Shown in pieces: positions 45,353 to 54,496 of a stretch of DNA of 64,000 bases (position 1 is its first letter; the number at the start of each line of letters is the position of its first letter). The DNA comes from Lachnospiraceae bacterium. Its GTDB lineage: Bacteria > Bacillota > Clostridia > Lachnospirales > Bianqueaceae. Position numbers and translations under genes: made by a program. The notes under the pieces were generated by a model that made no database searches, had not been told where the DNA came from, and saw nothing but the letters and a program-made list of their open reading frames with translations. The stretch is taken from the NCBI GenBank assembly GCA_022794035.1, contig JAAWDX010000014.1, positions 62,001 through 126,000 on the forward strand, read 5' to 3'.

Positions 45353-45380
45353 AACAATTGAACAGATGTTCAATTGTTAG
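45351..45380. promoter_or_regulatory. ArsR/SmtB-type operator (perfect palindrome, 2-bp spacer)
   Basis: CTAACAATTGAACA at 45351-45364, GA, then its exact complement at 45367-45380. The core TTGAACAnnTGTTCAA is the 12-2-12 style of site bound by ArsR/SmtB metal sensors. It covers the -10 box and start site, which fits repression relieved by metal. Confidence 0.8.
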
Positions 45381-45412
45381 TGTTTTCAATTGTCTAAGAA
45401 AGGGAAAGCAAA

Positions 45413-47707
45413 ATGATTACGAAAAAGTATCGTATGGAAAATTTGGGCTGTGCCAATTGTGCGGCAAAGATGGAAAATAAAATCAATGCGCTTCCGCAGG
45501 TGCAGGAGGCGACTCTTGCCTTTGCAACGAAACAGCTGCGCGTGACAGCCGAGGATCCGGATTCTTTATTAGAAGAGATGCAGGCCATTGCAGCATCAAT
45601 AGAATCAGCGGTTGTCATTCGTCCGTGGAGCAGGGGAAAGGGTCATGATCATGAGCATGCAGAATGCGGCTGCGGCCACCACCATGATCATGAGCATGCA
45701 GAATGCGGCTGCGGCCATCACCACGATCATGAGCATGCGGAGTGCGGCTGCGGTCACCACCATGATCATGAACATGAGCACCACCACGAACACGACCATC
45801 ATCATGACCATAGCCATAGCCAAACGCATGACCATGGCCACGATCACGAGGAAATAGATGTCAAATGGGTGATTATCGGTGCTGTGCTTTTTGTGATAAG
45901 CCTGATTCTGGAGTGGTGTACAGGCATAGAGGCTGGCAGCAGCCTGGAGTGGGGTTCCATCTGCATAGCACTGCTGATGATAGCGGCCTATATCATCTTA
46001 GGCAAAGAAATTATCTGGGCGGCTGTCAAGGGCATTGGGCACGGACAGATTTTTGATGAAAACTTTTTAATGAGTATTGCCACACTGGGAGCAATCGGCA
46101 TCGGGGAGTATGCCGAGGCAGTGGGCGTTATGCTTTTCTTTAGAGTGGGAGAATACTTTGAACATAGAGCAGTAGAAAAGAGCCGCAGTGCAATTATGGA
46201 AGCAGTCGACATGCGGCCTGAAATGGTGCAGCGTGTAAAAGGCGAAGAAAGTGAGCTAATCCCAGCAGAAGAAGCACAGAAAGGGGATATTGTGATGGTT
46301 CGCCCCGGCGATAGGATTCCGCTGGACGGTACGATAGTCGAAGGAGAGACGCAGATCGATACGTCGCCCGTTACCGGAGAGCCAGTACCGATGAGCGCCA
46401 AAATCGGCGATGCAATCCTTTCCGGCTGCATCAACAACACAGGGCTGATTCAGATCCAGGTAGAAAAGGTCCTAGAAGAATCCATGGTAACTCGCATTTT
46501 AGAATCCGTAGAAAATGCGGCCGCCAGCAAACCGCAGATGGAACGGTTCATCACGCGTTTTGCCAAGATCTACACCCCCATCGTGGTGGCAATTGCCCTG
46601 CTAACAGCCATCATTCCGTCTCTTATAAGCGGCAACTGGGGCTACTGGGTCTATACAGCGCTCACCTTCCTAGTCATCAGCTGCCCCTGCGCAATGGTGC
46701 TTAGCGTACCGCTGGCCTTCTTCTCCGGCATCGGCAGCGGCTCACGCAAAGGGATCCTTTTCAAAGGAGGAACCGCGCTGGAGGCCCTGACAAAGATCAA
46801 AGCAGTTGTCATGGATAAAACAGGCACCATCACACAAGGAAATTTCGTAGTACAGAGCATTCATTCCTTTGGGGCATGGGATACCAAGCAGATACTGGAA
46901 GCCGCCGCCGTTTGTGAAGGTGCGTCCACGCATCCCATTGCCCGCAGCATCTTAAAAGAGGCAGAGCAGCAGCTGGAGATGCTTCCGGCCGCGCCGGAAA
47001 GTATTGAAGAGATCGCCGGAAAGGGAATCAAAGCCCAGTATGACGGCAAGGAACTGCTGTGCGGCAATGACAAACTGATGCAGGCCTATGGCATCGGGCT
47101 TCCCAGTGAGCAAGGTGCCTACGGCACCCATGTGTATGTAGCGGTAGACGGTGATCTGGCAGGAGAAATTTTGATTGCGGATACGATCAAAAAAGAGGCG
47201 GCATCAGCGATTCATAAGCTGCGTGAGAAGCATAAGCTGACGGCTATGCTGACGGGGGATGCGAAGCAGAGTGCGCAGGCTGTGGCGGATACCGTGGGTG
47301 TGCAGCAGGTGCGGGCTGAGCTTTTGCCGCAGGATAAGCTGACGGCGCTGCGCGAGATTCGCGAGCAGGAGGGCGGCGTGATGTTTGTAGGGGATGGCAT
47401 TAACGATGCGCCGGTGCTGGCAGGAGCCGATGTGGGCGCGGCGATGGGCAGCGGTTCTGATGCAGCGATTGAGGCGGCGGATGTTGTGTTTATGACATCG
47501 AGCGTGGAGGCCATTCCTCAGGCGATTGATATTGCAGAAAATGCGATGCGGGTGGCTAAGCAGAATGTGATCTTTGCGCTGCTGGTGAAGGTGGCCGTGA
47601 TGGCGCTGGGCCTCGCCGGGATTGCTAATATGTGGCTGGCAGTATTTGCTGATAGCGGCGTTGCACTGCTATGTGTGCTTAATTCGATTCGGATTTTGAG
47701 AAAATAA
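45413..47707 (+). CDS. Heavy-metal P1B-type ATPase (Zn/Cd/Pb-like) with His-rich repeats
   Basis: ATP-driven metal exporter of 764 residues. It has an N-terminal HMA domain with metal motif GCANC (about 11-15), then a very His/Cys-rich segment (about 77-145) containing three 13-residue repeats HDHEHAECGCGHH (39-bp DNA repeats from 45644). The membrane region has the CPC motif SCPCAMVLSVPL, followed by phosphorylation DKTGT, TGD and GDGINDAP. CPC, together with the HMA/His-rich N-terminus, suits Zn2+/Cd2+/Pb2+ export. The upstream operator suggests control by an ArsR-family sensor. Confidence 0.92.
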   Translation: MITKKYRMENLGCANCAAKMENKINALPQVQEATLAFATKQLRVTAEDPDSLLEEMQAIAASIESAVVIRPWSRGKGHDHEHAECGCGHHHDHEHAECGCGHHHDHEHAECGCGHHHDHEHEHHHEHDHHHDHSHSQTHDHGHDHEEIDVKWVIIGAVLFVISLILEWCTGIEAGSSLEWGSICIALLMIAAYIILGKEIIWAAVKGIGHGQIFDENFLMSIATLGAIGIGEYAEAVGVMLFFRVGEYFEHRAVEKSRSAIMEAVDMRPEMVQRVKGEESELIPAEEAQKGDIVMVRPGDRIPLDGTIVEGETQIDTSPVTGEPVPMSAKIGDAILSGCINNTGLIQIQVEKVLEESMVTRILESVENAAASKPQMERFITRFAKIYTPIVVAIALLTAIIPSLISGNWGYWVYTALTFLVISCPCAMVLSVPLAFFSGIGSGSRKGILFKGGTALEALTKIKAVVMDKTGTITQGNFVVQSIHSFGAWDTKQILEAAAVCEGASTHPIARSILKEAEQQLEMLPAAPESIEEIAGKGIKAQYDGKELLCGNDKLMQAYGIGLPSEQGAYGTHVYVAVDGDLAGEILIADTIKKEAASAIHKLREKHKLTAMLTGDAKQSAQAVADTVGVQQVRAELLPQDKLTALREIREQEGGVMFVGDGINDAPVLAGADVGAAMGSGSDAAIEAADVVFMTSSVEAIPQAIDIAENAMRVAKQNVIFALLVKVAVMALGLAGIANMWLAVFADSGVALLCVLNSIRILRK

Positions 47708-47723
47708 GAATTTCAAATGAATG

Positions 47724-47771
47724 ACAGGGCTTTCTGCACTTAGATTTTCTAGGAGCGGAGAGCCCTGTTTT
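47724..47771 (+). terminator. Terminator after the P-type ATPase
   Basis: ACAGGGCT (47724-47731) pairs with AGCCCTGT (47761-47768) with additional inner pairing, followed by TTTTG. Confidence 0.75.
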
Positions 47772-47836
47772 GATGTTGTCAAGAAAGGGGAAATCTCTTA
47801 TAATGATAGAAAAAGTAAAATGAGGAGGTAGTGAAT

Positions 47837-48304
47837 ATGAAAACAATCTGCGGGCTGGACTGCCATGAATGCGGAGGATTAGAAAATGGCTGTAAGGGCT
47901 GTGCAGAGACAAACGGGTGTCCGTTTGGAGGGACCTGCATGATTGCAGAGTGCTGTCGGCGCAAGGAGTGTGAGAATTTTGGACAGGCCTTTGCGGCTTC
48001 GTGCAAGCTTAAAGAACAGCTAATGGATGAGTTTAATGCGCTTGGCATTGAGGATATGGAAAAGGTTACGAGCCTAAACGCACTGTCAGGGGCGTATATC
48101 AATCTGCAGTATACGCTGCCAAGCGGGCAAAAGATTCGGTTTTGGGATGATGACAGGATCTATCTTGGCAATCAGATTGACAAGAAAAACAGCAGCCGGT
48201 GCTATGAACTGACGGCTGATGAGAATTATCTGCTGGTATGCGAATATGGAGAGGGTGGATCAGACGCGGAGATTATCGTGTACCGCAAACGGGCAAGCCG
48301 CTGA
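47837..48304 (+). CDS. DUF3795-like cysteine-rich protein
   Basis: A 155-residue cytoplasmic protein, function unknown. The first 60 residues hold about ten cysteines in closely spaced pairs (ICGLDCHECGG, GCKGC, CMIAECCRRKEC), typical of DUF3795-type proteins and probably binding zinc or an Fe-S centre. The rest is a small beta-rich domain. The ATG at 47837 is 8 bp after GAGGAGG; a GTG two codons earlier is too close to it. Confidence 0.7.
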   Translation: MKTICGLDCHECGGLENGCKGCAETNGCPFGGTCMIAECCRRKECENFGQAFAASCKLKEQLMDEFNALGIEDMEKVTSLNALSGAYINLQYTLPSGQKIRFWDDDRIYLGNQIDKKNSSRCYELTADENYLLVCEYGEGGSDAEIIVYRKRASR

Positions 48305-48416
48305 TTTGTGCTATGAGGCATTTGTCAAGATTCTAAATGAAGGATATGTATGATCCTATATACATCAATATATACCTGCGATATGCATTATACATGCTTC
48401 AATTTTCAGAAAAAAA

Positions 48417-48445
48417 TTGCGAATTAAAAGGCAAAATGATATAAT
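48417..48445 (+). promoter_or_regulatory. Promoter of the mdh-fum-hdr-flx-frd operon
   Basis: TTGCGA (48417-48422), 17 bp, TATAAT (48440-48445). The leader downstream has an inverted TGTGAC...GTCACA pair of unclear meaning. Confidence 0.8.
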
Positions 48446-48532
48446 ACAGTTGTCTAAGTGTGACATATATTTAACAGATGCATGACGCGGTCACAATGAA
48501 TATCATCCTATTAGATGGAAAAGGAGAACAGC

Positions 48533-49483
48533 ATGAGTAAAGTAACAATTATTGGAGCCGGTGCGGTCGGCTCAACCATTGCCTATACGATGGTCGTCAA
48601 CGGAATCGCTTCCGAGATCGTCATGATTGACGTAAAGGAAGAAAAAGCGCTGGGCGAAGCCATGGATATCCGGCAGGGGACACCCTTCTGCGCCCCCGTT
48701 TCAATCTATGCAGGCAGCTACCGCGATGCGGTAGGGTCGGACATTGTCATCATTACCTCCGGCGTAGCCAGAAAGCCGGGTCAGACCCGCATCGATCTGG
48801 CGCAGACAAACGTAGGCATCATCAAACAGATTGCGCCGGAAATTACGAAGTATGCCCCCAATGCTATTTACATTTTGGTCGCCAATCCGGTGGATATTTT
48901 AACATATGTGTTTACCAAGGTCAGCGGACTGCCTGAACGTCAGGTGATCGGCTCTGGTACGATTCTGGATACGGCCCGTCTGCGTTCTCGTCTGGCAGAG
49001 TATCTCTGCATCAGCCAGAAAAACGTCCATGCGTACGTGTTCGGCGAGCACGGCGATACATCGTTTATTCCCTGGTCCTTGGCCTCTGTTTCCAGTATTC
49101 GTTTGGATGATTACAGAAAAAGCATCATGGGCAATGAAGATGTGGGCATGGCGCCGGTATTTGACCGCGCTGAAATTGAAAAATACATGAGAACCTCCGG
49201 CGGCAAGATCATTCGCCGCAAAGGGGCTACCTTCTATGCGGTTTCCGTCTCCACCTGCCATATTGTCAAGAGCGTTTTAAGCAACAGCGATACGCTGATG
49301 ACCGTTTCTTCCATGCTGCACGGCGAGTTTGGAATTGAAGATGTCTGTCTGAGCCTTCTGTCTATTGTAGATCGCACGGGTATCAAAGCTAAAATCACGC
49401 CAGGTCTTACTCCCGATGAGATTGAGCAGCTGCATCACAGTGCAGACAGCTTAAAGAGCGTCATTCAGCAGTTAGATATTTAA
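48533..49483 (+). CDS. mdh: LDH/MDH-family dehydrogenase, probably malate dehydrogenase
   Basis: NAD-dependent 2-hydroxyacid dehydrogenase of 316 residues. GAGAVGS is at 8-14, the catalytic His in GEHGDTS near 172, and the GTILDTARLR helix follows the LDH-like pattern. In the mobile specificity loop it reads GVARKPGQTR: Arg80 sits where lactate dehydrogenases have Gln (NQKPGETR) and malate dehydrogenases have Arg (ARKPGM). With fumarase directly downstream, oxaloacetate/malate is the likelier substrate than pyruvate/lactate. AAAAGGAG precedes the ATG at 48533; a longer frame from 48515 lacks one. Confidence 0.85.
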   Translation: MSKVTIIGAGAVGSTIAYTMVVNGIASEIVMIDVKEEKALGEAMDIRQGTPFCAPVSIYAGSYRDAVGSDIVIITSGVARKPGQTRIDLAQTNVGIIKQIAPEITKYAPNAIYILVANPVDILTYVFTKVSGLPERQVIGSGTILDTARLRSRLAEYLCISQKNVHAYVFGEHGDTSFIPWSLASVSSIRLDDYRKSIMGNEDVGMAPVFDRAEIEKYMRTSGGKIIRRKGATFYAVSVSTCHIVKSVLSNSDTLMTVSSMLHGEFGIEDVCLSLLSIVDRTGIKAKITPGLTPDEIEQLHHSADSLKSVIQQLDI

Positions 49484-49508
49484 TACATAAATTTAGGAGG
49501 AAAGTCCA

Positions 49509-50873
49509 ATGGAATATCGGATTGAGCGAGATTCGATGGGCGAGATGCAGGTGCCGGCCGACCGGTACTGGGCTGCACAGACCCAAAGAAGCTTTCAGAA
49601 TTTCAAAATTGGCGGAGAGCTGATGCCAAGAGAGATCACGCATGCTTTTGGGATCCTCAAAAAAGCAGCTGCCAGAGCCAACTATCAGCTCGGCAAGCTG
49701 GACGAAGAGAAGAAACAGGCAATTGAAAAGGCATGTGACGAAGTGATCTCCGGAAGCCTGAACGATCACTTCCCGCTGGTGGTGTGGCAGACAGGAAGCG
49801 GTACACAGTCCAATATGAATGCCAACGAGGTCATTGCCAACCGCGGCAATGAGATTGCCGGCAAAAAGCTGCTGCATCCTAACGATCATATCAACATGTC
49901 CCAAAGCTCAAATGACACCTTCCCCACCGCAATGCATATCGCAGCCGTGATCAGTATCGAAGATAAGCTGTTTCCGGTGATGGATCAGTTCGTTGCTACG
50001 CTGCGCCGCTTGGAGCAGGAAAATGACGATATCGTCAAGAGCGGTCGCACGCATCTGCAGGATGCAACGCCGATCAAATTTTCACAGGAAATCAGCGGCT
50101 GGCGCAACATGATCGAAAAAACAAAGGAGATGCTCGAAAAGGCTCTGCCCGGGCTCAAAGAGCTGGCGCTCGGCGGTACGGCGGTCGGCACCGGACTCAA
50201 CACGCCGAAGGGCTTTGCCGAGGAGGTTGCCAAGCAGGTGAGCGAGCTTACGGGCAAAGCATTTGTCACAGCGGCCAATAAGTTCCATGCGCTGACCTCG
50301 AAGGATGATTTGGTATTCGCGCACGGCGCGCTCAAGGCGCTGGCTGCGAATCTGATGAAGATTGCCAACGACGTACGATGGCTCGCCAGCGGGCCGCGCT
50401 GTGGACTAGGCGAAATTCATATTCCCGAGAATGAGCCGGGCAGTTCGATTATGCCGGGCAAGGTAAATCCGACGCAGTGCGAATCCATGACGATGGTTGC
50501 CGTGCAGGTGATCGCCAATGATGTGGCTGTTGGTATGGCAGCTTCTCAGGGCAATTTTGAGCTTAACGTATTTATGCCGGTTCTGATTTATAATTTCCTG
50601 CAGTCGGCAAGACTTTTAGCAGAAGGGATGAGATCCTTCCATGATAATTGCGTGGTGGGCATTACGGCAAACAGAGAGAAAATGAAGCATAACCTTCATA
50701 ATTCGCTGATGCTGGTAACAGCTCTGAATCCCTATATTGGCTATGACAACGCGGCTAAAACTGCTAAAAAAGCGTATAAAGAAAATATATCTCTCAAAGA
50801 AGCATGCATTCAGCTGGGCTTTTTGACAGAGGAAAAATTCGATGAAGTATTTCATCCGGAGGAAATGGTATGA
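49509..50873 (+). CDS. fumC: Fumarate hydratase, class II
   Basis: Iron-independent fumarase interconverting malate and fumarate. It has 454 residues. The signature [13 protein letters not shown] (about 316-328), [15 protein letters not shown] (about 96-110) and the SxxH of [10 protein letters not shown] are present. AGGAGGAAAG lies before the ATG, 25 bp after mdh. The stop overlaps the hdrB start by 4 bp (ATGA), tying fumarate formation to the Hdr genes. Confidence 0.96.
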   Translation: MEYRIERDSMGEMQVPADRYWAAQTQRSFQNFKIGGELMPREITHAFGILKKAAARANYQLGKLDEEKKQAIEKACDEVISGSLNDHFPLVVWQTGSGTQSNMNANEVIANRGNEIAGKKLLHPNDHINMSQSSNDTFPTAMHIAAVISIEDKLFPVMDQFVATLRRLEQENDDIVKSGRTHLQDATPIKFSQEISGWRNMIEKTKEMLEKALPGLKELALGGTAVGTGLNTPKGFAEEVAKQVSELTGKAFVTAANKFHALTSKDDLVFAHGALKALAANLMKIANDVRWLASGPRCGLGEIHIPENEPGSSIMPGKVNPTQCESMTMVAVQVIANDVAVGMAASQGNFELNVFMPVLIYNFLQSARLLAEGMRSFHDNCVVGITANREKMKHNLHNSLMLVTALNPYIGYDNAAKTAKKAYKENISLKEACIQLGFLTEEKFDEVFHPEEMV

Positions 50874-51652
50874 TTTTTAGTTATTACCCGGGATGTACCC
50901 TGAAAACAAAGGCAAAGGAACTGGATCTATATGCCAGAAAATCTGCTGAGGCTTTGGGTGTAACCATGGAAGAAATTCCGGATTGGCAGTGCTGCGGCGC
51001 TGTATATCCCATGGCCAGCGATGAAATTGCGACCAAGCTTTCGGCAGTGAGAGCGCTGCAAAGCGCTAAAGATAAAGGACAGGATCTGCTCACACTCTGT
51101 TCAGCCTGTCATCATGTGATCAAGAGAGTTAATCATGATCTGCAGACCAGAGACGATCTTCAGACTAAGATTGCCAATTATCTGGAGCTTGAGGAGCCCT
51201 ATACCGGCGAGACCCATGTGCTGCATTATCTGGAGATGCTGCGCGATACGGTTGGCTTTGACAAGATTAAAGAGAAGGTTGTCAATCCTTTAAAAGGCAG
51301 GAAAATTGCCGCCTATTACGGCTGTCTGCTGCTGCGCCCCAGCGGCGTGATGCAGTTTGACAATCCGGAAAATCCGACGATCATGGAGGATTTTATCCGC
51401 AGTATCGGTGCTACGCCGGTGGAAACGCCTTACCGCAATGAATGCTGCGGCGGATATGTGAGTATGGAAAATAAAAAGCTGGCAGAGAAAAAGGTGGATG
51501 CGATTATCGGCTCCGCTATGGAAAAAGGCGCCGAGATGATCATCACGGCCTGCCCGCTTTGTATGTATAATTTAGATGCAAATGCAACCGAGCATAAGCT
51601 GCCGATTGTTTACTTTACAGAGCTTTTGGCAGAAGCGCTGGGCGTTAAATAA
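50870..51652 (+). CDS. hdrB: Heterodisulfide reductase subunit B-like
   Basis: CCG-domain protein of 260 residues. Two cysteine-rich motifs (YPGCTLK...DWQCCGA...CSACH and AYYGCLLLR...NECCGG...CPLCMYNL) would bind the non-cubane [4Fe-4S] clusters that reduce disulfides in methanogen HdrB. It has no membrane segment. Outside methanogens HdrABC usually joins FlxABCD in NADH-linked electron transfer. It overlaps fumC by 4 bp and is 6 bp before hdrC. Confidence 0.92.
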   Translation: MIFSYYPGCTLKTKAKELDLYARKSAEALGVTMEEIPDWQCCGAVYPMASDEIATKLSAVRALQSAKDKGQDLLTLCSACHHVIKRVNHDLQTRDDLQTKIANYLELEEPYTGETHVLHYLEMLRDTVGFDKIKEKVVNPLKGRKIAAYYGCLLLRPSGVMQFDNPENPTIMEDFIRSIGATPVETPYRNECCGGYVSMENKKLAEKKVDAIIGSAMEKGAEMIITACPLCMYNLDANATEHKLPIVYFTELLAEALGVK

Positions 51653-51658
51653 GGAGGA

Positions 51659-52048
51659 TTGGATATGGAAAAGTATACGCAAGAGCAAATCCTCAGAATG
51701 AGCGGCGTGAATACCAGAAAATGTATGAAATGTGGCAAATGCTCCGGCACCTGTCCGGCCTATGATGAGATGGAATATCATCCGCATCAGTTTGTGGCCA
51801 TGGTGGAAAACGGCGATATTGACGCGCTCATGCAGTCAAAGTCGATTTGGAACTGTCTTTCCTGCTTCGCCTGCGTGGAGCGGTGCCCAAGAAGCGTAGA
51901 GCCGGCCAATCTGATTGAAGCAGTACGGCTTGCTGTGATCCGCCGCCAGGGAGAGAATCACCTGAAGGCGGAGGAAGTTCCGGCTAAGCTGGAAGAGAAG
52001 CTTCCGCAGCAGGCCATTGTAAGTGCATTTCGTAAATACAGTAAATAA
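51659..52048 (+). CDS. hdrC: Heterodisulfide reductase subunit C-like
   Basis: Small ferredoxin-like subunit (129 residues) with two [4Fe-4S] motifs, CMKCGKCSGTCP (about 21-32) and CLSCFACVERCP (about 64-75), passing electrons from HdrA to HdrB. AAGGAGG precedes the ATG. The gene is between hdrB and hdrA, in the usual B-C-A neighbourhood. Confidence 0.92.
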   Translation: MDMEKYTQEQILRMSGVNTRKCMKCGKCSGTCPAYDEMEYHPHQFVAMVENGDIDALMQSKSIWNCLSCFACVERCPRSVEPANLIEAVRLAVIRRQGENHLKAEEVPAKLEEKLPQQAIVSAFRKYSK

Positions 52049-52070
52049 CTGAGAAGGGTGGAAGTCATAA

Positions 52071-54056
52071 GTGCAGAAGATAGGCGTTTTTATTTGTCAT
52101 TGTGGAACTAATATTGCGGCAACCGTTGACGTTGAGGCTGTCACCGAAGCGGTGAAAAGCGAGCCCGGCGTTGTTTACGCGGTGAACTATCAATATATGT
52201 GTTCCGAAAATGGTCAGGCGCTCATTAAAAAGGCAATTGCTGATTATGCTCTGACCGGCGTGGTTGTGTGCTCCTGTTCTCCCAGAATGCACGAAGCAAC
52301 CTTCCGAAAGGCAGCAGAGTCCGCCGGCATCAATCCTTATATGGTTGAGATTGCCAACATTCGCGAACATTGCTCCTGGATTCATAAAGATAAAGTCGAG
52401 GCGACAGAAAAGGCCATTATTTTGGCCAGAGCCGCGATTGCAAAAGTACATTTGAATGCTCCGCTGATCGCAGGGCAGAGCGACGTAACCAAAAGGGCGC
52501 TGGTGATTGGCGGCGGAATCGCCGGAATCCAGACGGCGCTGGATATTGCAGAGGCCGGCTATGAGGTAGATATCGTAGAGAAATCTCCGACCATCGGCGG
52601 CAAGATGGCGCAGCTCGATAAAACCTTCCCCACCTTGGACTGTGCGGCATGTATTTTAACGCCTAAAATGGTGGATGCAAAGGCCAACGACAAGATCACG
52701 CTCTATACCTACAGCGAGGTAGAGTCGGTTAAAGGCTTTGTGGGTAATTTTGAGGTTGCCATCCGCAAAAAGGCACGCTATATCAACACAGATCTGTGTA
52801 CGGGCTGCGGCGAGTGTACGACCAAATGTCCTTCCCGTAAGGCTAAAAGTGAATTTAATATGGGCCTGACCAACCGCGGCGCGATCTATATTCCGTTTGC
52901 ACAGGCCATTCCGAATGTAGCGACCATTGACCCAGAGTATTGTATCCATATGAAGACCGGCAAATGCGGTCTGTGTGAAAAGGTTTGCTCTGCGCATGCT
53001 ATTGATTTTAAGCAGCAGGATCAAATTGTGGAGCAGCGCTATGGCGCTATTGTGATGGCAACAGGCTTTAATCTGATCAATCTGGACAAATTCGATGAGT
53101 TTGGCTATTCTAAATATCCGGATGTTGTGACATCGCTCGAGTTTGAACGGCTGATGAATGCAGCCGGTCCTACGGAGGGCACGCTTTTGCGCCCGTCCAA
53201 TCATGAGCATCCTAAAACACTTGTGTTTGTGCAGTGCGTAGGCTCTCGCGATACCTCCGGCTGCGGCAAGCCCTACTGCTCTAAGATCTGTTGTATGTAT
53301 ACCGCCAAACATGCCATGCTCGTCCGTGACAAATACCCGGATACCGAGGTATATGTCTTCTACATTGATGTGCGTACGCCGGGTAAAAACTTTGATGAGT
53401 TTTACCGCCGTGCGGTGGAGCAGTATGGCGTACATTATATCAAGGGTATGGTTGGTAAGGTAACCGATAAGGATGGCAAGCTGATTGTGCAGGGCTCGGA
53501 TCTATTGAATAACAAGCAGCTGAAGATCGAGGCGGATCTGGTGGTGCTGGCAGCGGCGACGGAGCCGGATGCTTCGGCCAGAAATGTTGCCTCGATGCTG
53601 ACCGCCAGCATTGATACCAATGATTTCATGACGGAAGCGCATGCGAAGCTGAAGCCGGTGGAAAGCCCGACGGCCGGTATTTTCCTGTCAGGTATGGCGC
53701 AGGGGCCGAAGGATATTCCGGAGACGGTTTCTCAGGCGAGTGCCTGTGCGGCTAAGGTGATTGGACTTCTGGCGAAGGATCATCTGGTGAATAATCCGTG
53801 TACGGCGCATTCAAATGAGCTGAAGTGTAACGGCTGCTCGAACTGCGAGAAGGTATGTCCGTATGGTGCGATTTCGTACATTGAAAAAGAGGTGAATGAT
53901 CATGGCGTGCGTCAGGTGCGGCGGATTGCGCAGGTGAATGAAGCGATCTGTCAGGGCTGCGGCGCTTGTACCGTGACCTGCCCGTCTGGTGCGATGGATC
54001 TGAAGGGCTTTTCTACAAATCAAATTATGGCGGAGGTAGACGCGATATGTCGTTAA
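52071..54056 (+). CDS. hdrA: Heterodisulfide reductase subunit A-like flavoprotein
   Basis: Core FAD subunit of 661 residues and, in methanogens, the site of flavin-based electron bifurcation. Order: the N-terminal domain with VFICHCGTNIA and CSCSPRMHEATF; FAD-binding VIGGGIAGIQTALD (about 145-158) and GGKMAQLDKTFPTLDCAACI; Fe-S motifs CTGCGECTTKCP and CGLCEKVC; then two C-terminal ferredoxin motifs CNGCSNCEKVCP and CQGCGACTVTCP. The start is GTG, with GAGAAGGGTGG about 10 bp upstream. The 3' end overlaps flxD by 10 bp. Confidence 0.93.
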   Translation: MQKIGVFICHCGTNIAATVDVEAVTEAVKSEPGVVYAVNYQYMCSENGQALIKKAIADYALTGVVVCSCSPRMHEATFRKAAESAGINPYMVEIANIREHCSWIHKDKVEATEKAIILARAAIAKVHLNAPLIAGQSDVTKRALVIGGGIAGIQTALDIAEAGYEVDIVEKSPTIGGKMAQLDKTFPTLDCAACILTPKMVDAKANDKITLYTYSEVESVKGFVGNFEVAIRKKARYINTDLCTGCGECTTKCPSRKAKSEFNMGLTNRGAIYIPFAQAIPNVATIDPEYCIHMKTGKCGLCEKVCSAHAIDFKQQDQIVEQRYGAIVMATGFNLINLDKFDEFGYSKYPDVVTSLEFERLMNAAGPTEGTLLRPSNHEHPKTLVFVQCVGSRDTSGCGKPYCSKICCMYTAKHAMLVRDKYPDTEVYVFYIDVRTPGKNFDEFYRRAVEQYGVHYIKGMVGKVTDKDGKLIVQGSDLLNNKQLKIEADLVVLAAATEPDASARNVASMLTASIDTNDFMTEAHAKLKPVESPTAGIFLSGMAQGPKDIPETVSQASACAAKVIGLLAKDHLVNNPCTAHSNELKCNGCSNCEKVCPYGAISYIEKEVNDHGVRQVRRIAQVNEAICQGCGACTVTCPSGAMDLKGFSTNQIMAEVDAICR

Positions 54057-54496
54057 GCGAGAATAAACAAGAGTATAAGCCGCTCATTGTTGCGTTTTGC
54101 TGCAACTGGTGCAGCTATGCGGGAGCGGATTTGGCTGGCTCAAGCCGTCTGTCCTATCCGGCAGAGGTGAAGGTCATCCGGGTGCCCTGTTCCTGCCGTG
54201 TGAATCCGCTGTTTATCTTAAGAGCGTTTCAGCGGGGAGCTGATGGCGTAATCATCGCAGGATGTCATCCGGGAGATTGCCATTATACATCCGGCAATTA
54301 TTTTGCAAGACGCCGGATGACGCTGCTGTTTAGCATGCTGGATTATTTGGGCATCGAGCGGGAGAGAACCAGAGTGGAATGGATTTCGGCGGCAGAAGGC
54401 GTGAAATTCTCTACGACCATGAATGAATTTGCAAAGACGATTCACGATCTGGGTGAAAATAAGAAATTAAGGGATCTGAGGTGCAAGAATGACTGA
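54047..54496 (+). CDS. flxD: MvhD/FlxD-like iron-sulfur subunit
   Basis: Electron-transfer subunit (149 residues) of the MvhD/FrhD family that docks Flx or a hydrogenase to HdrA. The family begins with an FCCNWCSYAGAD motif, seen here at about 17-28. CSCRVNP (about 50) and AGCHPGDCHY (about 73-82) complete the [2Fe-2S] ligands. The ATG at 54047 overlaps hdrA by 10 bp; GGCGGAGG lies upstream. The 3' end overlaps the next gene by 8 bp. Confidence 0.9.
   Translation: MSLSENKQEYKPLIVAFCCNWCSYAGADLAGSSRLSYPAEVKVIRVPCSCRVNPLFILRAFQRGADGVIIAGCHPGDCHYTSGNYFARRRMTLLFSMLDYLGIERERTRVEWISAAEGVKFSTTMNEFAKTIHDLGENKKLRDLRCKND

Noticed and set aside
45605-45857. ORFs in other frames over the His-rich segment of the metal ATPase
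   Set aside because: They arise from the repetitive CAT/CAC codons of the ATPase and have no independent support.
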